From assembly GCA_031255695.1 (NCBI GenBank), contig JAIRSA010000048.1:1-23603 (forward strand): DNA of 23,603 bases. Direction: 5' to 3'. The DNA comes from Eubacteriales Family XIII. Incertae Sedis bacterium. GTDB lineage: Bacteria; Bacillota; Clostridia; Peptostreptococcales; Anaerovoracaceae. The notes below the pieces were generated by a model. The model saw only the letters and a program-made list of their open reading frames with translations. It ran no database searches and had not been told where the DNA came from. The translations under genes were made by a program, and so were the position numbers. This document shows positions 15,401 through 21,282 of the stretch, piece after piece. Position 1 is the stretch's first letter. Every line of letters starts with the position of its first letter.

Positions 15401-18400
15401 GAAGTACGCATTCATGAAGGATCAGGGGCTCATCTACCTGGCGCCCGCGGGCGGCGGCGCGACCCCGCCTGAAGGGGGGCTCATAAAGCAGCGCGGGGGC
15501 GTTATAGATTTCGCCGTCCCGCTGCTGAAGGTGGACGGCGAACTGGAGCTCTTCGGCGATCAGTCCATAGGGCTGAACATACCCGGCGTCCCCATAGAGT
15601 ATGCCGAGAGCGAAGGCGGGCGGCGCTTCATGCTCACGATAGGGCTGAGCAAGGACTTCCTTGACAAAGAGAAGGATTTCGCCCCGCTCAAGAATATGGT
15701 GGACGATTTCAATGATGGCCTGATCGCGGCGGAAAACATACTCGATGTGGCGAAGGCCTTCGCCGGGCCGGGCAGCATCACGAAGAACAAGGCGAACTTC
15801 GGCGGGAAATCTTTTGATGTCTCGGTCCTGGGCTATATTGACGGGATAATAGATGATGAAGGCGTGCATTATATAGAATCGAGCGGCATAGTATGCTCAT
15901 TCGAGGGCAAATACTTCGTGCAGAGGCAGGCCGTATTCATGGCGGGCCCGGTGCCCATCCCATTCGTGTACGGCGGCGGGGTGAGCGGCAAACTCGAAAA
16001 CGTGCTGAAGGTCACCGATTCCACGGCGGATCTCACGCTCACTTTCGAGGGCGAGCTAAGCCTCGGCGTGGAAGGGACGATCAGCGCCGGCATCGGCCTG
16101 GTCAAGATCGCCAGCGTTGAGCTGGGCTTCTTCGGCGGCGGCAATATAAGCACGACATACCCCGAGAGGAAGACGACATACTACTTCGAGGCGGGCCTGC
16201 GCGGCACCGTGCGGACATTCCTGTGGGAGGGCAGCATCGACATAGCGAGGATCCGCATCCCCAAGGAAGGCGAATTCGGGACGCTGGCGCTCGACAGCGG
16301 CATGGAATTCGTGAAGGAAGGCCGCAGCTATGCGCAGAGGCCCTCTGCCTTCACGGCGAACAGCGCGGGCTTCGGTCCATTGGCCGTTTCGCCTGTGGGC
16401 AAGACATACAAGCAGTTCAAGACGAATGTGTACCCCCACGGGCAGCCGGCAATAGCGGATCTGGGCGGCGGCACGCGGCTCATGGTCTGGCTGGACGACG
16501 AGCGCGCACGTGACAGCGAGAACCGGACAGTGCTCATGTATTCGTATTATAACGGCAATGAATGGAGCGCCCCCGCGCTGGTGGAAGACGACGGCACGGC
16601 AGATTTCTACCCCGCGCTGTCCGTATCGGGCGGCGAGGCCACTATAGTATGGATGGATGCGGAGCGCGCCCTGGCGGAGGATGACACACTGCAAAGCGCG
16701 GCGGCGGCCATGGAGATAAGCGTCGCAAGCTTCCGCAACGGCGCCATGGAGGCGGCGGAAAGGCTGGCGCCGGCCGGCGGCGGGATGAACATGATGCCTG
16801 CCTACGCCGCAGGGACCGCTTCAGGCAGCGGGTTCGCGGCATGGATGGCCAATGACGGCGACGACATATTTGGGTATGGCGGCAAGAGCGCGATCTATAC
16901 CCGGAGCAAGGCCGGCGGCGCCTGGGGCGCGTCTGCGGAGCGGATCGTGCAGAGCGACAGCCCGATCACGGCGCTGGCCGCCGCCACTGTGGGCGGGCGT
17001 GACTACATCGCCTACACTACAGCGCCCAAGGCGGAGGACAGCGACGCCATTGCCACGGCGATATATCTGATCGAACGCGGCCCTGACGGGGCATCGGCGG
17101 CGAGGGCGCTTGCGGACGGCGGCGCCACGGTGTCGGCACCGGTATTCGACGGGGCGATGCTGTATTGGTATGAAGACGGCGAGATAAAGTGCATGGATCT
17201 AGCCTCTGGCAGCGTGGAGGCTGCGGCAGGCGGCGACGGCGCGCTTTCGGCGGACTTCAAAGTCGTGTCGAACGGCGCGGGGCAGAGGGCCATAAGCTGG
17301 CTCGGCATGCCGGACGAAAGAGGCGCGCGGGATATCTGGGCTTCGTTCTATGACGCAGGGCAGGGCAGATGGAGCCCTGGGGTGCAGATCACGGATACGG
17401 AGCTGTATATACACGGATACGGCGGCTATATGGACGGGGCGGGCGATATTGCGTTCTCGTATGCCGCAGCGCCGGTCTTGAAGCTGGCTACGGAGGATGA
17501 AGCGGCCGAATACGGCGATGCCGATCTCTATACGGCGGGCATCTCGCCGGTGAACTCGATCCAGATCGAGGATTCGCTCTGGATCGGCAACAGCGACATG
17601 GCGGCAGGCGGGGAGCTTACGGCGGTGATCCCGGTGAAGAACACTGGCGAGAAGCCCATCGGGAGCGTCACGCTGGAAGTCCTGGACGAGGGCGGCCGCG
17701 TGATCTATTCCGTCGATGTACCGGCGGACATATTGCCGGGAGAGACGGCGAACCTGACAGTCAAGATCCCATTGCTCGACAATTATGAGGGCGGCGACAT
17801 TTCGCTGCGGGCCAGGCCTACAGGGGACGAGGTGAACACGTCCAGGAGCAACCAGGTGCTGATCCCGCTGAGTGCGCCCGATGTGGCGGTCGAGGTGCAG
17901 AGGGCTGCCGTTTCAAGCGGCGGCGCGGGCGACTTCTATGTGAAGGTGGCCAATCTGAGCGCCAACGGCGTTGGCCCCCTGGCGCTGGCGCTGCGTTATG
18001 ACTCGCCCAGCGGGCCGGAACTGTATTCCGCTTCGGTGGATAATGTTGACGCTTATGACAGTATTTTAATGGCAATAAAGGTGGGCGCCGTGGACTTGGG
18101 CGGGCAGGGCGCGCGGAGCATATACGCGACGCTTGCCCCGCTGGCCGGCGAGACGGCTGTGAGCAACAATGCGTGGCACACAGTGCTTGTCATGCCTGCG
18201 GCAGATCCGACTGACCCAGAGGATCCGACGGATCCCACAGATCCGACAGATCCTACTGATCCGACAGACCCAACGGATCCGACAGACCCGACGGATCCGA
18301 CGGATCCGACGGACCCCACTGACCCGACGGATCCCACGGACCCGACGGACCCCACTGACCCGACGGATCCCACGGATCCCACTGACCCAACAGACCCAAC

Positions 18401-19307
18401 GGACCCGACGGATCCCACGGACCCGGATGATCCAGACGACCCGGATGACCCAACAGATCCTACCGATCCGACAGATCCGACAGACCCGACGGATCCTACG
18501 GATCCAACTGACCCAACGGATCCTACGGATCCCACTAATCCAACGGACCCGGATGACCCGAAGGATCCGGAAGGCCCGAATGATCCGGCGGGCCCGTCTT
18601 CGCCGGCCGCGCCGGCGGGCAAGGGCTCATCGGGTTCCTCCAGCACATCGCCATCATCCGGCACGCCTGGCGAGGACGGCAGCGCCGGGACGCCGGGCAC
18701 GGCGATAACAGATGACGGCACGCCGCTGGGCGCAGCGCCGGGAGGGCTGGCGGACATCTCCGGGCATTGGGCGGAAGCTGCGGTGCGCGCCCTGTTCCAG
18801 TCGGCGGTCGTGACCGGATACCCGGACGGGACATTCAAGCCAGAAAATAGCGTAACGCGTGCCGAATTCCTGACAATGCTGCTGAAAGCCATGCGGATAG
18901 ACAGCAGCACGGCGGCATACCAGGGCATGTTCGCGGACGTGGCTGGGGACGCGTGGTACGCGGCGGCCATACAGAAGGCCTACGAGCTGGGCGTGGCGAA
19001 GGGCGTAGGCGGGGGCTATTTCAGCCCTGACGCGCCGGTAACGCGCCAAGAGGCGGCCGCCATGATAGTGCGGCTTGCCGGGCAGAGCGGCATACTGAAC
19101 GACACGATGCTGCTGGACAAGACATTGGCGGCATTTGTGGACAGGGCCGATGTGGCGGAATGGGCCTACGAGGATCTGGAAAAGGCAGTCGCCTACGGGC
19201 TGATCAACGGGGTGAGCGAGACAGCGCTCGCGCCATTGGCGAACAGCACGCGCGCAGAGTCTGCGCAGATGATATATAACCTGCTGGCAAGGGCAGGCCG
19301 CCTGTAA
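9477..19307 (+). CDS. Giant secreted multidomain surface protein with C-terminal SLH anchor (3276 aa)
   Basis: AAGGGGGA ends 6 nt before the ATG. A Sec signal peptide (1-31) ends AWA before DTG. Residues about 32-450 form a module I do not recognise. Ig-like or bacterial triple-barrel units follow, each opened by D(T/R/I)xxP (about 758-860, 859-960, 960-1067, 1166-1266), with fibronectin-III domains at about 1068-1160 and 1267-1360. A PKD domain at 1364-1452 contains WDFGDGSE. A carboxypeptidase-regulatory-like fold (about 1454-1540) and a Gly/Trp patch (1620-1649) come next, then beta-rich modules including TGSIVVYTYDED (about 1912) and a propeller-like region (about 2314-2688). Two CARDB-like domains (about 2689-2907), a Thr-Asp-Pro stalk (about 2910-3040) and three SLH domains (about 3092-3140, 3151-3202, 3219-3272) complete it. 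It is most likely a wall-anchored adhesin or binding protein; no catalytic site was recognised. Its own promoter, long leader and strong terminator suggest a single-gene unit. Confidence 0.88.
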   Translation: MLTKFKRLSMFALSLLLVLSSIVLPPGAAWADTGAPVQIQGAEDRIEVLVAADARANNMNLTGAAELLRQALEARGIPGRLLSVNTTNVSYVDESFDWVRVDHTNNTELAVDDGMTRLAYYRDPYIGKLDDTHIVYNESEVTFLGYGAPAFKDFLYMPDNAANNKVFSFTLDESRIDTHTLEGFGFLFNADYRLVDGRRTLDGYMMLMDTGRVNLYRLEGVNVDLMANENSATFEAAANSAASDWGGRVTRLATGAKPSGSRHYLRLVASPQEASFFAFTDGTYSELRQQIIAPTALPADLGSYGYGPITGYRSHGCSSQTRIVMSDLSMSTDDSNSLAETIRSAKWAYPGSLRFIANVDNDGVTDMNAAQDLSTILYYMNHNAVHYVGWGFDNEISGASVFRTVKEQAEALVAQNLGRGAFINRSLAEEESLEQGIERLADYIQGVAMAQGAVKPAAPRLSISVSGETATVRAPDAATSLGNPIASYAWRLMDVDGGAWEPQPAAGDVFSFAMGEDKHYFVQLQITDSVSGQASEPAVVYITSAHVPPLAEFSVDNHEIWPDDQQIPGLNTDTSVTAADLSYNPSYRGIAEREWEVSYNGAKLDGFLPLPGEGGAAVFDFASRPAGRYVISLKAQGEDGLWSQPYTQEVVRYGENNSIFIEKTTQRGDGGYTLYQPPLDVRAVLSDPLGMISAYRAVRVAPDGTADIGIWNPVASDFAEVGFMLEGGDFELLIQALGAGSSVRTQPLGRYSSALDMGDTEAPAITGLEPGAGSLISDSLNLTASAKDDKRLYRIAVEYRAEGGEWAEAANMLSEKPEDSAQAYVDAGLLPEGRIEVRAYALDFNLNKSDYFEAEYQIDRTKPEVAAFSASASGSNAIEWSVEASDNYFVDRLTVEASIDGASYVKLFEKNFSAPGRRVRESGVFDASSAADGAYRLRAVVEDRAGNRSVASVEQALELDRAMPRISLISPPNNAYITGPTTFRVRSTDNLGLSKIAFQYSLDKSRWETLGEEKPASGRDSEIEFYFDTALLDGAAAPYAGMLYVRAIAYDAAGNISDGTPVHMYTVDTTAPDAPAGFAIKESAAYIYLEWDAPETAIAGFRLYRAKDEGGAAGAYSKIFESNSYIGYFDKDVEQDARYYYYLTSFDLAGNESAKTGVLTAVPSADIEKPRVHSYYPGNGTRLRPNTQISASLVDDVKLARADLLYKAYDGAEWSVLQSAALSAGSQIASFSDWGAGMPDGEYDFGLRAADGKGNTSDVTAFRYTVDSTPPADRAPTGIDGDLKAGVSWGRDAAETDIAGYKVYVAESEGGPFSYAANVRPDATSFMTGSVQPGPYWFKVVTYDAAGNESAGAVAQAEAILNDDVPPVPAITAQEDTIVGFATDFSAAASTDNDMIVSGVWDFGDGSETVEGIHAKYSYATGGEYTVRLTLTDRKGNQASLTKQITVHELDGAWALINVEVQGRDSSGAPAPASGATVLVFNGDEQVAALTADAQGKVSVVAPRSADTSVTGYKPNFEVTTVALNTQLEPAAGASARDAMFGTLEAGRGAFDCRIVMNRSDYLVGKLTVERMTYDQIVQAGIDVNDPENQFVWEFTIVLEFQGVKYTKPYYVNNGGILIGSGGGGGWGWGGGGGWGGGWGGGGGGGGGWPVFIPSDDPSVPPSVAYMRIYGDAHWLKEFFLVQLDLVNYAPGELYLQDMQATLSLPAGGLSLAPTPEPQSETIDIGLVPGDGGAASASWVIRGDKEGEYDISATVTGNWADGVPISKTFAAEEPVKVWAGSALKLYVTADDKAFPGYPYKVDFELANESDISLYNVEFNIDGGVLSPSYTMDELENPPGALVGGGKVSVNELKPGQSLKSSFTMGFSGSFEQEDIIYYLQRAFSFTRSGSNASVPVVFEWRPTIPPPEAIADTGSIVVYTYDEDNNMAPVPGAAFTSEDGKQWIADSGGLVMIKVPRGYNKLVTISKDGFEPFSLKYAFMKDQGLIYLAPAGGGATPPEGGLIKQRGGVIDFAVPLLKVDGELELFGDQSIGLNIPGVPIEYAESEGGRRFMLTIGLSKDFLDKEKDFAPLKNMVDDFNDGLIAAENILDVAKAFAGPGSITKNKANFGGKSFDVSVLGYIDGIIDDEGVHYIESSGIVCSFEGKYFVQRQAVFMAGPVPIPFVYGGGVSGKLENVLKVTDSTADLTLTFEGELSLGVEGTISAGIGLVKIASVELGFFGGGNISTTYPERKTTYYFEAGLRGTVRTFLWEGSIDIARIRIPKEGEFGTLALDSGMEFVKEGRSYAQRPSAFTANSAGFGPLAVSPVGKTYKQFKTNVYPHGQPAIADLGGGTRLMVWLDDERARDSENRTVLMYSYYNGNEWSAPALVEDDGTADFYPALSVSGGEATIVWMDAERALAEDDTLQSAAAAMEISVASFRNGAMEAAERLAPAGGGMNMMPAYAAGTASGSGFAAWMANDGDDIFGYGGKSAIYTRSKAGGAWGASAERIVQSDSPITALAAATVGGRDYIAYTTAPKAEDSDAIATAIYLIERGPDGASAARALADGGATVSAPVFDGAMLYWYEDGEIKCMDLASGSVEAAAGGDGALSADFKVVSNGAGQRAISWLGMPDERGARDIWASFYDAGQGRWSPGVQITDTELYIHGYGGYMDGAGDIAFSYAAAPVLKLATEDEAAEYGDADLYTAGISPVNSIQIEDSLWIGNSDMAAGGELTAVIPVKNTGEKPIGSVTLEVLDEGGRVIYSVDVPADILPGETANLTVKIPLLDNYEGGDISLRARPTGDEVNTSRSNQVLIPLSAPDVAVEVQRAAVSSGGAGDFYVKVANLSANGVGPLALALRYDSPSGPELYSASVDNVDAYDSILMAIKVGAVDLGGQGARSIYATLAPLAGETAVSNNAWHTVLVMPAADPTDPEDPTDPTDPTDPTDPTDPTDPTDPTDPTDPTDPTDPTDPTDPTDPTDPTDPTDPTDPTDPTDPTDPTDPDDPDDPDDPTDPTDPTDPTDPTDPTDPTDPTDPTDPTNPTDPDDPKDPEGPNDPAGPSSPAAPAGKGSSGSSSTSPSSGTPGEDGSAGTPGTAITDDGTPLGAAPGGLADISGHWAEAAVRALFQSAVVTGYPDGTFKPENSVTRAEFLTMLLKAMRIDSSTAAYQGMFADVAGDAWYAAAIQKAYELGVAKGVGGGYFSPDAPVTRQEAAAMIVRLAGQSGILNDTMLLDKTLAAFVDRADVAEWAYEDLEKAVAYGLINGVSETALAPLANSTRAESAQMIYNLLARAGRL
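14334..14423 (+). repeat. Gly/Trp-rich patch in the giant protein
   Basis: Residues 1620-1649 consist almost only of glycine with regularly placed tryptophans (GGGWGWGG, GGWGGGWGG). The DNA is runs of GGCGG with TGG. It sits between a carboxypeptidase-regulatory-like/beta module and the next beta-rich domain. Confidence 0.95.
18204..18596 (+). repeat. Thr-Asp-Pro tandem repeat stalk (9-bp unit)
   Basis: About 130 codons are mainly TDP triplets, with DDP blocks and a degenerate tail (NPTDPDDPKDPEGPNDPAGP). The unit is 9 bp, but all four Thr codons, both Asp codons and all four Pro codons are mixed along the tract. It links the CARDB region to a Ser/Gly/Pro linker and the SLH domains, so it probably acts as a rigid acidic wall-spanning stalk. 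Confidence 0.97.
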
Positions 19308-19317
19308 GGGCGTGAGG

Positions 19318-19345
19318 CAAGCCGGGGCGCACGCGCCCCGGCTTG
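19318..19345 (+). terminator. Hairpin terminator after the giant SLH gene
   Basis: CAAGCCGGGGCG (19318-19329) pairs perfectly with CGCCCCGGCTTG (19334-19345) across a CACG loop. It begins 11 bp after the TAA. There is no long T-run, only TGCTATT, so termination efficiency is uncertain. Confidence 0.7.
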
Positions 19346-19361
19346 TGCTATTGCGGCCTGC

Positions 19362-19467
19362 GGCCGCAGGTGCTACGCAGGCGGCGGCATGGGCTACAGC
19401 AGCCGGATGCCTGCCGGACCGGGCCGTTGTTGGCCGCAGGTGCTACGCAGACGGCGGCATGGGCTAC
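19362..19467. repeat. 36-bp direct repeat, 70 bp apart, beside a 14-bp palindrome
   Basis: GGCCGCAGGTGCTACGCAG followed by CGGCGGCATGGGCTAC occurs at 19362 and 19432 with one mismatch in the shared part. The first copy overlaps a perfect palindrome CCTGCGGCCGCAGG (19357-19370). The gap 19308-19521 contains this, two hairpins and no credible gene. Confidence 0.85.
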
Positions 19468-19487
19468 GCGGATTGATTGCAGCTCAG

Positions 19488-19507
19488 GCGGCCGCGCTTG
19501 CGGCCGC
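19488..19507 (-). terminator. Hairpin after the GPH transporter gene
   Basis: GCGGCCGC (19488-19495) is repeated at 19500-19507 across a GCTT loop; being self-complementary, the two form an 8-bp stem. It lies 14 bp past the stop of the minus-strand transporter gene. There is no T-run, so it may act as a weak terminator or 3'-end stabiliser. Confidence 0.45.
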
Positions 19508-19521
19508 GCGGGCGAGTGGCA

Positions 19522-21120
19522 TCAAGATCCGCTGCGGCGGGCGGCGAGCTCCTGTTTTATGGTTTCGAAGCGTTCTTTTGTGATCGGGAAGCGGTACATG
19601 AAGAATGCGCCCACGACAAACAGTGCGCCAGGCAGCAGCGTGAAACAGTCGTAGATGGCCGCTATGGCGGCCGGGCTCTGCGTGGCGGCGCCGGATTCGA
19701 AGCCGCCCAGCTGTAGCCTGAGGCCGAGCAGCTGTATGCCGGCCGCCGACGCGATGGCCTGGGCCATCGGCAGCGTAGAGGTGATCGTGCCCGCGCGCTT
19801 GACCTTGTTCTCGTATTCGTCTACCTCGCATATGTCGTAGAAGGTGGCGGGCATGAGCTGCCAATACGCAGTGCTGACAACGACGTAGGCAAGCAGCAGT
19901 ACGAGCAGCAGCGGCATATTGCCTGCTATATCGAAAAAGCGCATGGCAGCCATCAGGAAGCCGCATATGCCCATGCACAGTATCAGGGCCGTCCGCTTGT
20001 CGAAGCGGTTGGCGAGGGTCATCATGGGCGCGGCCAGGAATATCCCGAGCAGACCGAATACGAGCAGGATCAGGGATATGAAGGAGCCTGAGAAGCCCAT
20101 CTGGAATGTGAGGGCGTACATGCGGTCGGCGACGATCATGGAATTGCCGATGAGGTAGGCGAATACGGCGAATATGAGCAGGCGCAGCGGCCGCAGCCTT
20201 AACACCTGCCGATAGTCGTGCACGAGGGCCTTCAGCGAGAAAGCGGACATATGGCCAGCGCCGGCCGCGCCGGTCGCAGCGCCCGCGGCACCTGCGCCGC
20301 TTGCGCCGGTCATGGCGCCCGCACCGCTCGCAGCGCTTGCGCCGGTCACGGCGGCCTCGCCGGATTTGGCACCCGCGCTGGTCGCAGCGCTCGCGCCGCT
20401 TGCGCCGGTCGCACCGGCCGCGCCGGCCACAGCGTTCGCGGCACCTACACCGCCCGCGCCGCTTGCGGCTTTGATAGCGCTTGCCGCGCCGCTTGCGCGC
20501 AAGGACGACGGCTCGCGTATGGACAGGCCCGTGAAGAGTATGGAGCCGACCGAAATGACGCCCAAGATCACCGTGACGCACAGCCACGCGGACGCGTCGC
20601 TGAAGCCGGCGCCCGTAAGGCGATCGACGGCGACGGTGGGCAGGGCGCTGCCGACGAGGAAGCCGACGGTGTACATCACATACGAATACGTGCGGATGGC
20701 CGTCCTCTCGTCGTAGCCTGTAGCTATCTCGGCGCCCCAGGCCAGATGCGGGATAAAGAAGGCGGCGAACAGGATCCAGAAGGCAGCGCCCAGGCAGAAC
20801 AGGGCAACAATGCGCAGCGGGCCGCCGAACGGCAGGTTGGTGAACATCAGGCAGCAGAAAAACCCGATCGGCACGGACGAGAAGATGATGAAGGGCCGCC
20901 TTTTGCCGAGCCTGTGTTCAAAACGGTCCGACCAAGACGCGAAGACGGGCCCGGAAATGGCCTCGAAGGCGATGCCTACGGCGGCGATAGTGCCCGCGAT
21001 GGCCGGCGGGACGCCTGAGACCGTCGTCAGATAGTACAGCCAGAACGCGGTGACGTAGGAGTACATGGTGCTGTCGCCGTTGCTGGCGATGGAATACTTC
21101 AACAATGTTAGTTTTTTCAT
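19522..21120 (-). CDS. GPH/MelB-type MFS transporter with an Ala/Gly-rich insertion in the central loop
   Basis: This inner-membrane cation-coupled symporter belongs to the glycoside-pentoside-hexuronide family. The 532-residue protein starts KKLTLLKYSIASNGDSTMYS, has the loop 2-3 signature SWSDRFEHRLGKRRPFIIFS (62-81), the conserved SYVMYTVGFLVG (helix 5) and the C-terminal-half motif MPATFYDICEVDEYE. About twelve hydrophobic segments are visible. Residues 208-289, between helices 6 and 7 where the family has its cytoplasmic loop, are 82 residues of Ala/Gly/Ser/Thr. Removing them gives about 450 residues, the usual size. The start at 21120 is chosen because GAGGT lies 7 nt upstream; an in-frame ATG at 21141 has none. 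It is divergent from the amidohydrolase across 162 bp. The substrate is unknown; sugars or glycosides are typical of the family. Confidence 0.88.
   Translation of the reverse strand: MKKLTLLKYSIASNGDSTMYSYVTAFWLYYLTTVSGVPPAIAGTIAAVGIAFEAISGPVFASWSDRFEHRLGKRRPFIIFSSVPIGFFCCLMFTNLPFGGPLRIVALFCLGAAFWILFAAFFIPHLAWGAEIATGYDERTAIRTYSYVMYTVGFLVGSALPTVAVDRLTGAGFSDASAWLCVTVILGVISVGSILFTGLSIREPSSLRASGAASAIKAASGAGGVGAANAVAGAAGATGASGASAATSAGAKSGEAAVTGASAASGAGAMTGASGAGAAGAATGAAGAGHMSAFSLKALVHDYRQVLRLRPLRLLIFAVFAYLIGNSMIVADRMYALTFQMGFSGSFISLILLVFGLLGIFLAAPMMTLANRFDKRTALILCMGICGFLMAAMRFFDIAGNMPLLLVLLLAYVVVSTAYWQLMPATFYDICEVDEYENKVKRAGTITSTLPMAQAIASAAGIQLLGLRLQLGGFESGAATQSPAAIAAIYDCFTLLPGALFVVGAFFMYRFPITKERFETIKQELAARRSGS
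20254..20499 (-). repeat. Ala/Gly/Ser/Thr low-complexity insertion in the GPH transporter
   Basis: Residues 208-289 repeat words such as AGAAGATGASGAS and ASGAGAMTGASGAGAAG. In the DNA the words GCGCCGGTC, GCGCCGCTTGCGCCGGTC and CTCGCAGCGC recur at irregular spacing. The frame is preserved and the flanking transmembrane helices are intact. Confidence 0.85.
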
Positions 21121-21188
21121 AATTGACCTCAAAAATTGCATTAAGTTAAACTAAGCCCTAGATCCAAACATACCATATAAGCGGAGAA

Positions 21189-21217
21189 TGCACAAGCAGT
21201 TGGCTAAAAAATATTAT
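21189..21217 (+). promoter_or_regulatory. Possible promoter for the amidohydrolase gene
   Basis: TGCACA (21189-21194) and TATTAT (21212-21217) are 17 bp apart in the 162-bp divergent gap. The -35 matches consensus at four of six positions. I found no convincing promoter for the opposite-strand transporter in the same gap. Confidence 0.35.
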
Positions 21218-21282
21218 TGCCGCTGGCCGCCGCTGGCCACTAAAGGCGGCAGCAGCAGAGAAAATTTTAGAAGGAGGCGCAT

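Noticed and set aside
18053..18970. Antisense frame encoding Gly-Ser-Val repeats over the TDP tract
   Set aside because: It is the reverse reading of the 9-bp TDP repeat; the sense frame is part of a complete multidomain protein.
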